DNA of 64,000 bases from Burkholderiaceae bacterium (GCA_016710525.1 JADJVQ010000023.1:1-64000), one strand, 5' to 3'. Positions 38,530 to 47,874 are shown, counted from the first letter of the stretch. Numbers and translations: made by a program. Notes: generated by a model not told the origin, from the sequence alone.

Positions 38530-39306
38530 TCATTTGGACTCGACCCAGGACGGCTTGCGCTTTTCGCGGAACGCCGCCATGCCCTCGGCGGCCTCGGGTG
38601 TCATGAACATCCGCCGGCTCCATTGACCGGCCACCGTGAAGGCTTCCGATTCGCTGAGCGTCGGAATGGTGCGCACCAGCTTCTTGCACTCGGCCAGCGC
38701 GTTCGGGCCGCCCAGGCGCAGCATGTCGACCTCTTCCTGCACCGCAGCCACAAGCTGATCGGCCGGCACGGCCCGGTGCGCGAACCCCATCGCCACCGCC
38801 TGCGTGCCGCTGAAGCGCTCGCCGGTGAGGATGAGTTTCATGCCGTGGTGACGGCCCAGCTTGGGCAGGCAGACCACCGAGATGACCGCCGGGATCACGC
38901 CGATGCGAACCTCCGAAAAACTGAACGGGGCATCGTCGACCGTGATCACGATGTCGGCCGCGCCCACCAGGCCCAGCCCACCGGCAAAGGCCGCGCCGTT
39001 GACCGCGGCGATCACCGGCTTGTCGCCGTTCATCATCGTTTGCAGGATATCCGGCAGGCCGACTGCCTTGCGGCCTTCGGTGGCGCTGCCCGGCGGGTTC
39101 TTGAGGTCGGCGCCGGCGCAAAACGCCGGCCCCGCACCGGTGATCACGATGCAGCGGGCCGCCGGGTCGGCGGTGGCGGCGGCGATGTGATCGGCCAGTT
39201 CATTGACCAGCACGGCCGACAGCGCATTGCGGTTGTCGGGCCGGTTCAGCGTGATCCAGGCCGCGCCCTGGCGAACTTCATAGCGGGTGGCTTCGGTGTT
39301 GGACAT
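38530..39306 (-). CDS. Enoyl-CoA hydratase/isomerase family protein
   Basis: 258-aa crotonase. The oxyanion-hole segments GPAFCAGADLKNPPG and AFAGGLGLVGAADIV are clear. Of the two catalytic glutamates of hydratases only the second is kept (FSFSEVRIGVIP); the first position is Gly. Sits between an acyl-CoA dehydrogenase and the carboxylase alpha subunit with gaps of 22 and 3 bp, so it probably hydrates the carboxylated enoyl-CoA in the same route, as methylglutaconyl-CoA hydratase does in leucine breakdown; the specificity is inference. Confidence 0.92.
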   Translation of the reverse strand: MSNTEATRYEVRQGAAWITLNRPDNRNALSAVLVNELADHIAAATADPAARCIVITGAGPAFCAGADLKNPPGSATEGRKAVGLPDILQTMMNGDKPVIAAVNGAAFAGGLGLVGAADIVITVDDAPFSFSEVRIGVIPAVISVVCLPKLGRHHGMKLILTGERFSGTQAVAMGFAHRAVPADQLVAAVQEEVDMLRLGGPNALAECKKLVRTIPTLSESEAFTVAGQWSRRMFMTPEAAEGMAAFREKRKPSWVESK

Positions 39307-39309
39307 GTC

Positions 39310-41301
39310 TCAGGCTTTCTTGGGTTTTTCCTCGAAGGTCACCAGCAGCGCGCCGTTGGCGACCTGTTCGCCTACCGCGACCGCCAGGGCCTTGATGACG
39401 CCAGCCGCGGGCGCGGTGATCCGGTGCTCCATCTTCATGGCCTCCAGGATCAGCAGCAGCTGGCCCTTGTCGACCGACTGGCCCTGGGCCACTTCGACCG
39501 CCAGGACTTTGCCCGGCATCGGCGCCTTCAGTCCGCCGCCCATCTGCGAGCGGTTGGCCGACGGGAAGCGCGGCTGCTCGATCAGTTCGAGGTCGCCGCC
39601 CGGGCCCTGCACCAGGTGGCGGGCGCCGAAGGAGGTGACCGAGACGCGCTGGCGCCGGCCGTCGATCGCGAAGTCGATGCCGCGCTCGTCGGCCGTGAAG
39701 ACCTCGGCCTGGCAATCGCGGCTGCCGATGCGCGCCTCGAAGCGGCCGTCTTGGCGCACCCGGTAGGCCACTTTCAGTTCGCGCTCGCCGGCCAGGAAGC
39801 TCACCAGCTGCGGCGGCATGTGCGAGTTGCGATAACCGCCGGTGATCGTGCGCTGCACCCGCGCTGCGGCGCGACGGATGGCCCGGCCATGCAGCGCGAC
39901 GCCCAGCGCGCAGATTTCCAGTTCGGCGCCATCCGTTTCGCGCTGCGCTGCCGGCGCGATCCGCTCGATGAAGTCGGTGGTGGTGTCGCCCGCCAGGAAG
40001 GCCTCGCTGCGCAAGGTGGCGACCAGGAAGTCGCGGTTGTGCACGATGCCCTGGATGCGGGTGCGCTCCAGTGCGCGCGCCAGCCGCGCCGCCGCCTCGC
40101 GGCGGGTGGGCGCGTGGGCGATCACCTTGGCGATCATGGGATCGAATTCGATGCCGATCTCGCTGCCGGATTCCACGCCGGAGTCGTAGCGCACGCCGTC
40201 TTCGCGAGCCGGTTCCCACACCAGCACGGTGCCCGGCGTGGGCAGGAAGTCCTGCGCGGGGTTTTCGGCGCAGACCCGGGCTTCGATCGCGTGGCCGCCG
40301 ATCTTGAGATCCGCCTGAGCGTAGCCCAGCGCTTCACCCTCGGCCACCCGGATCTGCTCGCGCACCAGGTCCAGGCCGGTGATCGCCTCGGTGACCGGAT
40401 GCTCCACCTGCAGTCGGGTGTTGACCTCCAGGAAGAAGAACTCGCGACCGCTGACCAGGAATTCCGCGGTGCCCGCCGAGTAGTAGCCAATGTGGCGAGC
40501 CGCCGCCAGCGCGGCCTGGCCCATCGCTTCGCGCAGCCCGGCATCGAGCGCCGGCGAGGGCGCCTCTTCGATGATCTTCTGGTGGCGGCGCTGGATCGAG
40601 CACTCGCGCTCGAACAGATGCACCAGGTTGCCATGCCGGTCGCCCAGGATCTGGATCTCGACGTGGCGGGAGTGGCTGAGCCAGCGCTCCAGGAACACGG
40701 TGCCGTCACCGAACGAGGCCGCGGCCTCGCGCCGCGCGCCCTCGACGGCCTGCGCGAGTTCGCCGGGCGATTGCACGACCCGCATGCCGCGTCCGCCGCC
40801 GCCAGCGGCCGCCTTGATCAGCACCGGATAGCCGATGCGTTGCGCAGCGGCCAGGGCATCGGCCTGCGGCGTGAGCTCGAAGGCCTCCAGCGCGGGCACA
40901 CCCACTTCCTTGACCACGCGCTTGGCGGCCAGCTTGTCGCCGATGCCGCGGATCGCCGCGGGCGAGGGGCCCACCCAGGTCAGACCGGCATCGATCACCG
41001 CCTGCGCGAAGCGGGCGTTTTCAGACAAGAAGCCGTAGCCCGGATGCACCGCATCGGCGCCACTGCGCCGGCAGGCCTCGAGCACCTTGTCGATGTCCAG
41101 GTAGGTCTGCGCCGAGCTCTGGCCCTGCAGCGCGATCGCGGTGTCGGCCTCCTGGACGAAGGGTGCGCGGGCATCGCCGTCGGCATAGATCGCCACCGAG
41201 CCGATGCCCATGCGATGCGCCGTGCGAAAGATGCGGCGGGCGATCTCGCCGCGATTGGCGACCAGCAGCCGCCGGATGGGTTTGACGCTCACATCCGCCA
41301 T
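39310..41301 (-). CDS. Biotin-dependent acyl-CoA carboxylase alpha subunit (BC-BCCP)
   Basis: 663 aa. Biotin carboxylase part: RRLLVANRGEIARRIFRTAH at the N-terminus, glycine-rich ATP loop KAAAGGGGRGMRVV, and FLEVNTRLQVEHPVTE. A middle BT-like region is followed by the C-terminal biotinyl domain with the biotin lysine in LEAMKMEHRI. Same design as methylcrotonyl-CoA and geranyl-CoA carboxylase alpha subunits. Start at ATG 41301 (MADVSVKPIRRLLV), overlapping the end of the beta-subunit gene by 13 bp, so the two are translated together. Confidence 0.94.
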   Translation of the reverse strand: MADVSVKPIRRLLVANRGEIARRIFRTAHRMGIGSVAIYADGDARAPFVQEADTAIALQGQSSAQTYLDIDKVLEACRRSGADAVHPGYGFLSENARFAQAVIDAGLTWVGPSPAAIRGIGDKLAAKRVVKEVGVPALEAFELTPQADALAAAQRIGYPVLIKAAAGGGGRGMRVVQSPGELAQAVEGARREAAASFGDGTVFLERWLSHSRHVEIQILGDRHGNLVHLFERECSIQRRHQKIIEEAPSPALDAGLREAMGQAALAAARHIGYYSAGTAEFLVSGREFFFLEVNTRLQVEHPVTEAITGLDLVREQIRVAEGEALGYAQADLKIGGHAIEARVCAENPAQDFLPTPGTVLVWEPAREDGVRYDSGVESGSEIGIEFDPMIAKVIAHAPTRREAAARLARALERTRIQGIVHNRDFLVATLRSEAFLAGDTTTDFIERIAPAAQRETDGAELEICALGVALHGRAIRRAAARVQRTITGGYRNSHMPPQLVSFLAGERELKVAYRVRQDGRFEARIGSRDCQAEVFTADERGIDFAIDGRRQRVSVTSFGARHLVQGPGGDLELIEQPRFPSANRSQMGGGLKAPMPGKVLAVEVAQGQSVDKGQLLLILEAMKMEHRITAPAAGVIKALAVAVGEQVANGALLVTFEEKPKKA

Positions 41302-42923
41302 GTGCCGAACTCCTTGGTGCCCTGGATGGCCTTGTTGTGACAGGCCGAAAGCGCGATGCCCAGCACGGTGCGGGTGTCGCGCGGGTCGATCATGCCGTCG
41401 TCGGACACACGCGAAGTGGCGAACAGGCCCTTGGAGCGTTCTTCGGCCCAGAACTCCACCGACTCGACCCGCTTGGCATTGGCTTCCTCGTCGAAGACTT
41501 CGCCGCGGCGCTCGGTCGCGGTGCGCTGCACGATGGTCATCACCCCGGCCATCTGCTTGGGTCCCATCACCGCGATCTTGGCGGTGGGCCAGATGAAGTT
41601 GAAGCGGGTGCCGAAGGCGCGCCCGCTCATGCCGTAATTGCCGGCGCCGTACGAGGCGCCGACGATGACCGTCAGGTGCGGCACGGTGGAATTGGACACC
41701 GCATTGATCATCTTCGAGCCGTTCTTGGTGATGCCCCCCTGCTCGAAGTCGGTGCCGACGATGTAGCCGGTGATGTTGTGCAGGAAGAGCAGCGGCACGT
41801 CGATCTGGTTGCACAGCTGGATGAACTGCGCGGCCTTCTCGGACGACTCCGAAAACAGCGCGCCGTTGTTGCCCAGGATGCCGACCGGAAAACCGTGGAT
41901 CGATGCCCAGCCGGTGACCAGGGTGGGACCGTACAGGGGCTTGAATTCCTCGAAGCGCGAACCGTCGACGATGCGCGCGATCACCTCGCGCATGTCGAAG
42001 GGCTGACGCAGGTCGCGCCCCACGATGCCCAGCAGTTCTTCGGGATCGTAGATGGGATCGTCCGGCGGCAGCGTGGGCCCCGGACCCTGCTTGCGCCAGT
42101 TCAGGTGGCTCACCACTTCGCGGCACATCCGGATGCCGTCCATCTCGTCTTCGGCCAGGTAGTCGCCCAGGCCGGAGACGGTGCAGTGCATGTCGGCGCC
42201 ACCCAGGCTTTCTTCGTTGGCGTCTTCGCCAGTGGCCATCTTGACCAGCGGCGGGCCGCCCAGGAACACCTTGGACTGGCCGCGGATGAAGATGTTGTAG
42301 TCGCTCATGCCCGGCTGGTAGGCGCCACCGGCGGTGGAGGCTCCGAACACCAGCGAGATGGTGGGGATGCGCAGCTTCGAGAGTTCGGTGATTTCGTAGA
42401 ACAGGCGCCCGGATTCGGCGAAGTGTCCGGTTTCGCGGCGGATCGCCGCCTCCGGATCGCCGCTGCCCGATTCGCCACGCAGGTCCGCGCCAGCGGACTC
42501 GACGAACTGGACGTAGGGCATCCGGTTGGTTCGGGCGATTTCCAGCCCGCGCATCAGCTTCTTGCTGTTGAACGCGTTGAAGGCGCCGGCGCGCACCGAG
42601 GGGTCGTGCCCCAGGATCACGCACTCGACGCCCTCGATCACGCCGATGCCGACCACGAATCCGGAACCGACGTCGAAGTTGGAACGCCACGCCGCCAGCG
42701 GACTGATCTCGAGGAACGGCGAATCGGGGTCCAGCACCAGCGAAATCCGCTCGCGCAGCGGCATCTTGCCGCGCGCGCGCAGGCGGGCGAGGGTTTCTTC
42801 GCCGCCGCCGCGCGCCGCCTGCGCCAGCAGCTTGTCGAGCTCCTCGAGCGTCTCGAGCATCTGCGAACGGTTCTGCGAAAAGGCGTCGGAGCGCAGGTCG
42901 AGTTTCGTTTCGATCACGGGCAT
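41289..42923 (-). CDS. Acyl-CoA carboxylase beta subunit (carboxyltransferase)
   Basis: 544-aa carboxyltransferase carrying carboxybiotin's CO2 to an acyl-CoA. N-terminal acyl-CoA half (LARLRARGKMPLRERISLVL, then RMPYVQFVESAGADL) and C-terminal carboxybiotin half (GNNGALFSESSEKAAQFIQL, VIVGASYGAGNYGMSGRAFG, TRFNFIWPTAKIAVMGPKQM). It belongs to the methylcrotonyl/geranyl type rather than the propionyl type by overall layout. Which of the branched substrates it takes cannot be told here. ATG at 42923, 18 bp after the lyase gene. Confidence 0.93.
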   Translation of the reverse strand: MPVIETKLDLRSDAFSQNRSQMLETLEELDKLLAQAARGGGEETLARLRARGKMPLRERISLVLDPDSPFLEISPLAAWRSNFDVGSGFVVGIGVIEGVECVILGHDPSVRAGAFNAFNSKKLMRGLEIARTNRMPYVQFVESAGADLRGESGSGDPEAAIRRETGHFAESGRLFYEITELSKLRIPTISLVFGASTAGGAYQPGMSDYNIFIRGQSKVFLGGPPLVKMATGEDANEESLGGADMHCTVSGLGDYLAEDEMDGIRMCREVVSHLNWRKQGPGPTLPPDDPIYDPEELLGIVGRDLRQPFDMREVIARIVDGSRFEEFKPLYGPTLVTGWASIHGFPVGILGNNGALFSESSEKAAQFIQLCNQIDVPLLFLHNITGYIVGTDFEQGGITKNGSKMINAVSNSTVPHLTVIVGASYGAGNYGMSGRAFGTRFNFIWPTAKIAVMGPKQMAGVMTIVQRTATERRGEVFDEEANAKRVESVEFWAEERSKGLFATSRVSDDGMIDPRDTRTVLGIALSACHNKAIQGTKEFGTWRM

Positions 42924-42941
42924 CGGGGGCTCCCGGGGTTG

Positions 42942-44033
42942 TCAGCCGCGCAGCAGGGCATCGTTGTCCTTCCAAGGGGAGATCTGGCCGGCGTACACCT
43001 GCGGGCCTTTGCGGAAATGGGCCGCTTCGTCGAGGGTTTCGATGAACGGCATGTCGATGGGATACAGCGCCGCGCCGCGCGGGCGCGGTCCGGACTTGGA
43101 CACATGGCCCCACAGCGGGTGCCCCACCACCTCTTCGGCGACGGCCACCGCATCGATCAGCTTGCCCAGGTCGTAGCCGGTCTGCACCCCCATCTCGTGG
43201 CACAGATCGACGAAGTCTTCGGTGGGCACATGGCCGGCCGAGCGGCCGTTGCCCGAATACGGGCAGCCGCCCATGCCGCCCAGGCAGGTGTCGAATTCGC
43301 GCGCGCCGAGTTGCAGCGCCTCGTAGTAGCTGGCCAGCGTGGCGCCGCGCTGATTGTGCAGATGCATGTGGAAATCGGTCACGGCCGGCCAGCGCTCGCG
43401 AATGGCGACCATGAACTCGCGCACCAGATGCGGCAGGTTCCAGCCCATCGCCTCCAGGAACGACACCCGGGTCACCGTGATGCCGGCGGCCTGCCACTTG
43501 CCGATCATCATCTCCAGGAAGGCCATGCGCTGGGCGTGGCTGAACGGCCCTTCGAAGTTCGAGCCGAAGGGGTTGCCGATCGCCACCGAGGCCTGCTGCG
43601 CGCCGGCCGTTTGCGCCGCGGCGATCGTGGCGTCCATCGCGGCGATCTGCTGGGCCTGGGTGCGGTTGTAGTTGCGCCGCGCGAACGAATCGCACATCTC
43701 GACGTGGGTGGCCGGCAGCTTGTTCTTGCGGCGCAGGTCGAGCTTGGGGAAGTACCGGTCGGCCCGGTCGCGCCCGGTCTTGTTGAAGACGGCGGCCGTG
43801 TAGACGATGCCCGGCTTGGGCACGAAGCGCTCGGCGATCTCGTCGATGCAGGCCATCTGCGGCGTCCACTTGGGATGCGCGAACGAGCCGATCGAGATCA
43901 ATTTGGCGCCGGTTTCACCGAGCGCATCGAGCAGGCGCAGCTTGGCGTCGACGGAGATGGCCGCGCTCTCGATCTGCAGACCTTCGCGCATCGTGTCGTC
44001 GGTGATGGTGACGGAGTCGGGCAATAGGCTCAT
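42942..44033 (-). CDS. Hydroxymethylglutaryl-CoA lyase family protein
   Basis: 363-aa TIM-barrel enzyme of the HMGL/DRE family. N-terminal DTMREGLQIE corresponds to the catalytic Arg region, but the usual RDGLQNE reads REGLQIE; metal-binding His residues lie in DFHMHLHNQRG; the flexible loop Cys is in LGGMGGCPYSGNGRSAGH. With ~363 aa it is longer than typical HMG-CoA lyase (~300 aa). Together with the departures around both catalytic motifs, this suggests a related lyase or condensing enzyme acting on the carboxylated product. First gene of the minus-strand carboxylase run. Start at ATG 44033. Confidence 0.87.
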   Translation of the reverse strand: MSLLPDSVTITDDTMREGLQIESAAISVDAKLRLLDALGETGAKLISIGSFAHPKWTPQMACIDEIAERFVPKPGIVYTAAVFNKTGRDRADRYFPKLDLRRKNKLPATHVEMCDSFARRNYNRTQAQQIAAMDATIAAAQTAGAQQASVAIGNPFGSNFEGPFSHAQRMAFLEMMIGKWQAAGITVTRVSFLEAMGWNLPHLVREFMVAIRERWPAVTDFHMHLHNQRGATLASYYEALQLGAREFDTCLGGMGGCPYSGNGRSAGHVPTEDFVDLCHEMGVQTGYDLGKLIDAVAVAEEVVGHPLWGHVSKSGPRPRGAALYPIDMPFIETLDEAAHFRKGPQVYAGQISPWKDNDALLRG

Positions 44034-44601
44034 GGTGGATGACCTGCGAAGGTTGGGGGGAGTGCGCACCGCCGGTGCCGCTCCATTATCGGTCGGCGGC
44101 CGCGCCGGCGCGGCCCTGCGCGGGCATTTCCGGAAGCGCCCTTGGCGGTCCGCCAGGCCGGCGACCCCCTGATGCATTCGGATCCGCAGTTCGGGCGGCC
44201 GCCGCGCAGGCAGGGGGCCCCCGGGGGGCGGCGGGGCGGCCCGCGGCGGCCCCGGGGCAGCCCCGGCCCGGCCCGGGCGCCCGGGCCCGCGGCCCCGGCG
44301 CCGGCCCGGGCGGGGCCCGCCCCCGGCCCCCCCCCCCGCCCGCCGGGCTCGGGCCGCCATTTCGCGCTGCCGCGCGATGCGCTGTCGGTCCCTTCGCGTT
44401 TCATTTCGTTGGCCTATGCCTCGGCGGCGCCCCGACGCGCCGCCGCGCTCGCCTTCGAGGCGCGGATCACCCGCCGGCTGGCGCGGGCGGGCGCCGCCGC
44501 CTGAGCCGGGCATTCCAATCCATGGCCATCGCCCGGTGGCCGGATCGCCTGCGGAGCGCCACGCGAATAGAATCCCGGTTGCTCTCGGAAATGCGAACCC
44601 A
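44034..44601. other. 568-bp divergent gap with an extreme GC tract
   Basis: Between the divergent lyase and MoxR genes. About 44,190–44,350 is almost only G and C, with long homopolymers (including a run of about 11 C near 44,327–44,337). The open frames across it are low-complexity Gly/Pro/Ala/Arg and look spurious. After the tract a 45-codon plus-strand tail ending at 44504 has more normal composition and could be a gene remnant, but nothing is recognised. A TAGAAT hexamer at 44568–44573 might be the MoxR -10 element. Confidence 0.5.
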
Positions 44602-45561
44602 ATGACCACTGCATCGACTCCCCCTGGCCTGACCTCCATTGCCGCGGTCACCGCGACCCTTGCCTCGGTCGGCTACATCTCGACGCGCGCCATCTCGACC
44701 GCCGTCTATCTGGCCCACCACCTGCGCAAGCCCGTGCTGATCGAAGGTCCCGCCGGCGTGGGCAAGACCGACCTGGCCGTGTCGCTGGGCAAGTCGCTGG
44801 CCTTCGCGCTGCTGCGCATGCAGTGCTACGAGGGGCTCGACGAAAGCAAGTCGCTGTATGAGTGGAAGTACGGCAAGCAGCTGCTGTACACCCAGATCCT
44901 CAAGGAAAAGATCCATCAGCTGATCGGCGCCGAAGACTCGCTCGAGGCATCGTTCCAGAAACTGGCTGGGTTTCAGGACATGTTCTTCTCGCGCGAGTTC
45001 CTCGAGCCGCGCCCGCTGCTCAAGGCCATGGAGCAGGAAGGCGGCAGCGTGCTGCTGATCGACGAGATCGACAAATCCGAAGAACAGTTCGAAGCCATGC
45101 TGCTCGAGATCCTGGCCGACTACCAGGTGACCATTCCCGAAATCGGCACCATTTCGGCGCAAACGCCGCCGCTGGTCATCCTCACGTCCAACAACACGCG
45201 CGAACTGGGCGATGCGCTCAAGCGCCGCTGCCTGCACCTGCACATCGGCTTTCCCGACGCCGAGCGCGAACGCCAGATCGTGCGTTCGCGGGTGCCCGGG
45301 GTCTCCGATTCGCTGCTGCGCCAGCTGGTCGCCTTCGTGCAGTCGCTGCGCGAAGAAAACATCCGCAAGCATCCCTCGATCAGCGAGACGGTCGACTGGG
45401 CGCGCACCCTCATGCTGATGCACGCCGACGCGCTCGAGCCCGAGATGGTCCAGGACACGCTCAACGTGCTGCTCAAGCGCCAGAGCGACATCGTCGAAAT
45501 CGACGCCAAGGTCGAACAGCTCACCCGCGATGCCGTGACGGCCGGAGCCGGACCCGACTGA
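44602..45561 (+). CDS. MoxR-family AAA+ ATPase
   Basis: 319-aa AAA+ protein. Walker A GPAGVGKTDL (about residues 48–57), Walker B LLIDEIDKSEEQFEAMLLEI, sensor 1 LTSNNTRELGDALKRRCLH. MoxR proteins act with von Willebrand (CoxE/VWA) partners as chaperones that mature metal centres or multi-subunit enzymes; such a partner follows with a TGATG overlap. Close relatives accompany carbon-monoxide-dehydrogenase-type and other oxidoreductase operons, none of which is present here. The frame extends upstream into the GC tract; ATG 44602 (MTTASTPPGLTSI) is preferred. Confidence 0.93.
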   Translation: MTTASTPPGLTSIAAVTATLASVGYISTRAISTAVYLAHHLRKPVLIEGPAGVGKTDLAVSLGKSLAFALLRMQCYEGLDESKSLYEWKYGKQLLYTQILKEKIHQLIGAEDSLEASFQKLAGFQDMFFSREFLEPRPLLKAMEQEGGSVLLIDEIDKSEEQFEAMLLEILADYQVTIPEIGTISAQTPPLVILTSNNTRELGDALKRRCLHLHIGFPDAERERQIVRSRVPGVSDSLLRQLVAFVQSLREENIRKHPSISETVDWARTLMLMHADALEPEMVQDTLNVLLKRQSDIVEIDAKVEQLTRDAVTAGAGPD

Positions 45562-47015
45562 TGGAACGCAACCTGACGCGGTTCATCCGCGCACTGCGCT
45601 CGGCCGGGGCCGACATCTCGACCGCCGAGGCGATCGATGCGGCGCAGGTCCTGGCGCTGGTCGGCTACCGCGACCGCGAGACCATGAAAACCTCGCTGGG
45701 CGTGGCGCTGGCCAAGTCCGAGGAAGAGAAGATCCTCCACGACCAGCTCTTCGATCAGTTCTTTCATGCACCGGCGCCCGCCCAGGCCGCGCCGCGCGAC
45801 AAGAGCAAGACCGACAGCGAATCCTCCGACGACGATGCCTCCTCGACGGCGCAGGGGGAGCAATCCTCGCCCGGCGGCGAAGGCGAGCAGCAGTCCGGCA
45901 AGTCCGGCGGCGGCGGCTCCGACCCGGGCCGCGCCCGCCCCAGCCCGGGCGAGCTGCCCGATCTGCAGGAGCTGGCGGAATCCGGCGACGCCGGGCGCAT
46001 CGCCACCGCCATCGCCCGTGCCGGCGCCACGGTCAACGTCGACGACATCCGGTTCCAGTCGCAGACGGCGTATTTCGTGCGCCGCATGATGGAGCAGCTC
46101 GGCCTGGAGGCCCTGGAAACCCGCATGCTCGCCCGGATGCGCGAGCGCACGCCCGAGGCGCAGGCCGACGTCGAGGCCATGATCGCCGCGCGCAGCAGCA
46201 TCCAGCGCGAAGTGCGGGCGTATGTCGATCAGCGCTTCGAGCTGTTCGGCCGCTCGGCCACCGACGCCTTCATGAACGAAGTCGCCGCCACCCGCGCCAT
46301 CGGCGCCCTGAGCGTGCGCGACATGGAACGCATGAAGGCGGTCGTGGCCAAGATGGCCAAGCGCCTAGCCGTGCGCCACGGCCGGCGCCGCCGGGTCGAG
46401 AACCGCGGCCAGCTCGACGTGCGGCGCACGCTGCGCGCCAATGCCGGGCACGACGGCGTGCCCTTCGACATCGTCTGGAAGCGCAAGCACAAGGATCGGC
46501 CCAAGATCGTCGCGATCTGCGACGTGTCCGGATCGGTGGCCTCGTACGTGCGCTTCCTGCTGCTGTTCCTGTACGCATTGCGCGAGAAGGTGACGGACCT
46601 GCGCGCCTTTGCCTTCTCCAACCGCCTGGTCGACATCGGCCGCATCCTCGAGACCCAGAGCTTCGAGTCCGCGATGACCCGCATCATCGACGACGTGGGC
46701 AGCGGCAGCACCGACTATGGCCAGGCCCTGGCCGACCTGCAGGCCCAGCACTGGGAGGTCATCGACCGGCGCACCACCATCCTGATGCTGGGCGACGGCC
46801 GCTCCAACTATGGCGACCCGCGCCTGGACATCATCGAAGAGGCCACCGACCGGGCCAAGCGGCTGGTCTGGCTGTGCCCCGAGCCGCCCTCGCGCTGGGG
46901 CTCGGGCGACAGCTGCATGCTGAAGTACAAGCCGTTCTGCTCGCCCGTGTCGCACTGCGCGACGGCCACCGACCTCGAACAGGCGCTGGACGACATCCTG
47001 CTGGCCTACGATTAG
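45561..47015 (+). CDS. VWA domain protein, CoxE type
   Basis: 484 aa. Helical N-terminal part (TRFIRALRSAGADISTAEAI), an acidic Ser/Gly linker at about 80–130, and a C-terminal von Willebrand A domain with the metal-ion site DVSGSVASYVRF and ILMLGDGRSNYG. Matches CoxE-like partners of MoxR ATPases. Starts at ATG 45561, overlapping the MoxR stop by one base, so stoichiometric production is likely. Its client is not evident; nearby acyl-CoA enzymes are the candidates by position only. Confidence 0.9.
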   Translation: MERNLTRFIRALRSAGADISTAEAIDAAQVLALVGYRDRETMKTSLGVALAKSEEEKILHDQLFDQFFHAPAPAQAAPRDKSKTDSESSDDDASSTAQGEQSSPGGEGEQQSGKSGGGGSDPGRARPSPGELPDLQELAESGDAGRIATAIARAGATVNVDDIRFQSQTAYFVRRMMEQLGLEALETRMLARMRERTPEAQADVEAMIAARSSIQREVRAYVDQRFELFGRSATDAFMNEVAATRAIGALSVRDMERMKAVVAKMAKRLAVRHGRRRRVENRGQLDVRRTLRANAGHDGVPFDIVWKRKHKDRPKIVAICDVSGSVASYVRFLLLFLYALREKVTDLRAFAFSNRLVDIGRILETQSFESAMTRIIDDVGSGSTDYGQALADLQAQHWEVIDRRTTILMLGDGRSNYGDPRLDIIEEATDRAKRLVWLCPEPPSRWGSGDSCMLKYKPFCSPVSHCATATDLEQALDDILLAYD

Positions 47016-47042
47016 CCGCGCCACCCACCACGGAATTCCGCC

Positions 47043-47858
47043 ATGACCCCGAATGCCTCGTTTCAGGACCTGTTCTCGATCAAGGGCAAGGTCGCCCTGG
47101 TCACCGGCGGCTCGCGCGGCATCGGCGAAATGATCGCCGCGGGCTTCCTGGCCCAGGGCGCCAAGGTCTACATCTCGTCGCGCAAGGCCGATGCCTGCGA
47201 GGCCACCGCGCAGCGCCTGATGCAGGCCTACGGCGGCGAGTGCATCGCGCTGCCGGCCGACCTGTCGCGCATGGAAGGCGTGGGCGGCCTGGCCAAGCGG
47301 CTGGCCGAGCGCGAGTCGCAGCTCGACATCCTGGTCAACAATGCCGGTGTCGCCTGGGGGGCGCCCCTGGAAGAATTTCCGGAGGTCGGCTGGGACAAGG
47401 TCATGGACACCAACGTGAAGGGCGTGTTCTTCCTGACCCAGCAGGTGCTGCCGCTGCTGCGTGCCGCCGCCGCCGGCCCGAGCCCGGCCCGGGTGATCAA
47501 CATCGGCTCCATCGACGGCATCAAGACGGCCATCTTCGACACCTTCTCGTACGGCGCCTCGAAGGCAGCGGTGCACCACCTGACCCGCTTCATGGCGGCG
47601 CACCTGACCAAAGAGCGCATCTTGTTCAACGCCATCGCACCGGGCCCCTTCCCCACCTGGATGCTGAGCACCGGCGTGGGCTTCGGCGGCGAAACCGACA
47701 CCGCCGACTGGAGCAGCGTGGGCGCGCGCAACCCGAGCGGACGGGTGGGCACGCCGCAGGACATCGCCGGCCTGGCCACTTTCCTGTGCTCGCGCGCCGG
47801 CGAGTTCGTGGTCGGGCAGACGATTGCCTGCGACGGCGGGATCGTCGCGTCGTCCTGA
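47043..47858 (+). CDS. SDR-family oxidoreductase, RhlG-like
   Basis: 271-aa classical short-chain dehydrogenase. Cofactor motif TGGSRGIGEMI with a basic residue pattern favouring NADPH, NNAG in LDILVNNAGVAWG, and catalytic Ser156, Tyr170 and Lys174 (IGSIDG … YGASK). Resembles the RhlG type of 3-oxoacyl reductases, as recalled. 27 bp after the CoxE gene on the same strand; probably the last gene of that unit. Confidence 0.92.
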   Translation: MTPNASFQDLFSIKGKVALVTGGSRGIGEMIAAGFLAQGAKVYISSRKADACEATAQRLMQAYGGECIALPADLSRMEGVGGLAKRLAERESQLDILVNNAGVAWGAPLEEFPEVGWDKVMDTNVKGVFFLTQQVLPLLRAAAAGPSPARVINIGSIDGIKTAIFDTFSYGASKAAVHHLTRFMAAHLTKERILFNAIAPGPFPTWMLSTGVGFGGETDTADWSSVGARNPSGRVGTPQDIAGLATFLCSRAGEFVVGQTIACDGGIVASS

Positions 47859-47874
47859 GCTCCCGAGCTGCGCC

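Noticed and set aside
39310..42923. Naming the carboxylase liuBD (methylcrotonyl) or atuCF (geranyl)
   Set aside because: Visible motifs are shared by both types; without alignment and phylogeny a symbol would be a guess.
41337..44027. 896-residue plus-strand frame opposite the carboxylase genes
   Set aside because: Complement of conserved carboxyltransferase and lyase codons; composition typical of antisense frames.
44142..44504. 120-residue plus-strand frame through the GC tract
   Set aside because: First two-thirds are Pro/Gly/Arg low complexity generated by the GC tract; only the last ~45 codons look protein-like and match nothing recognised.
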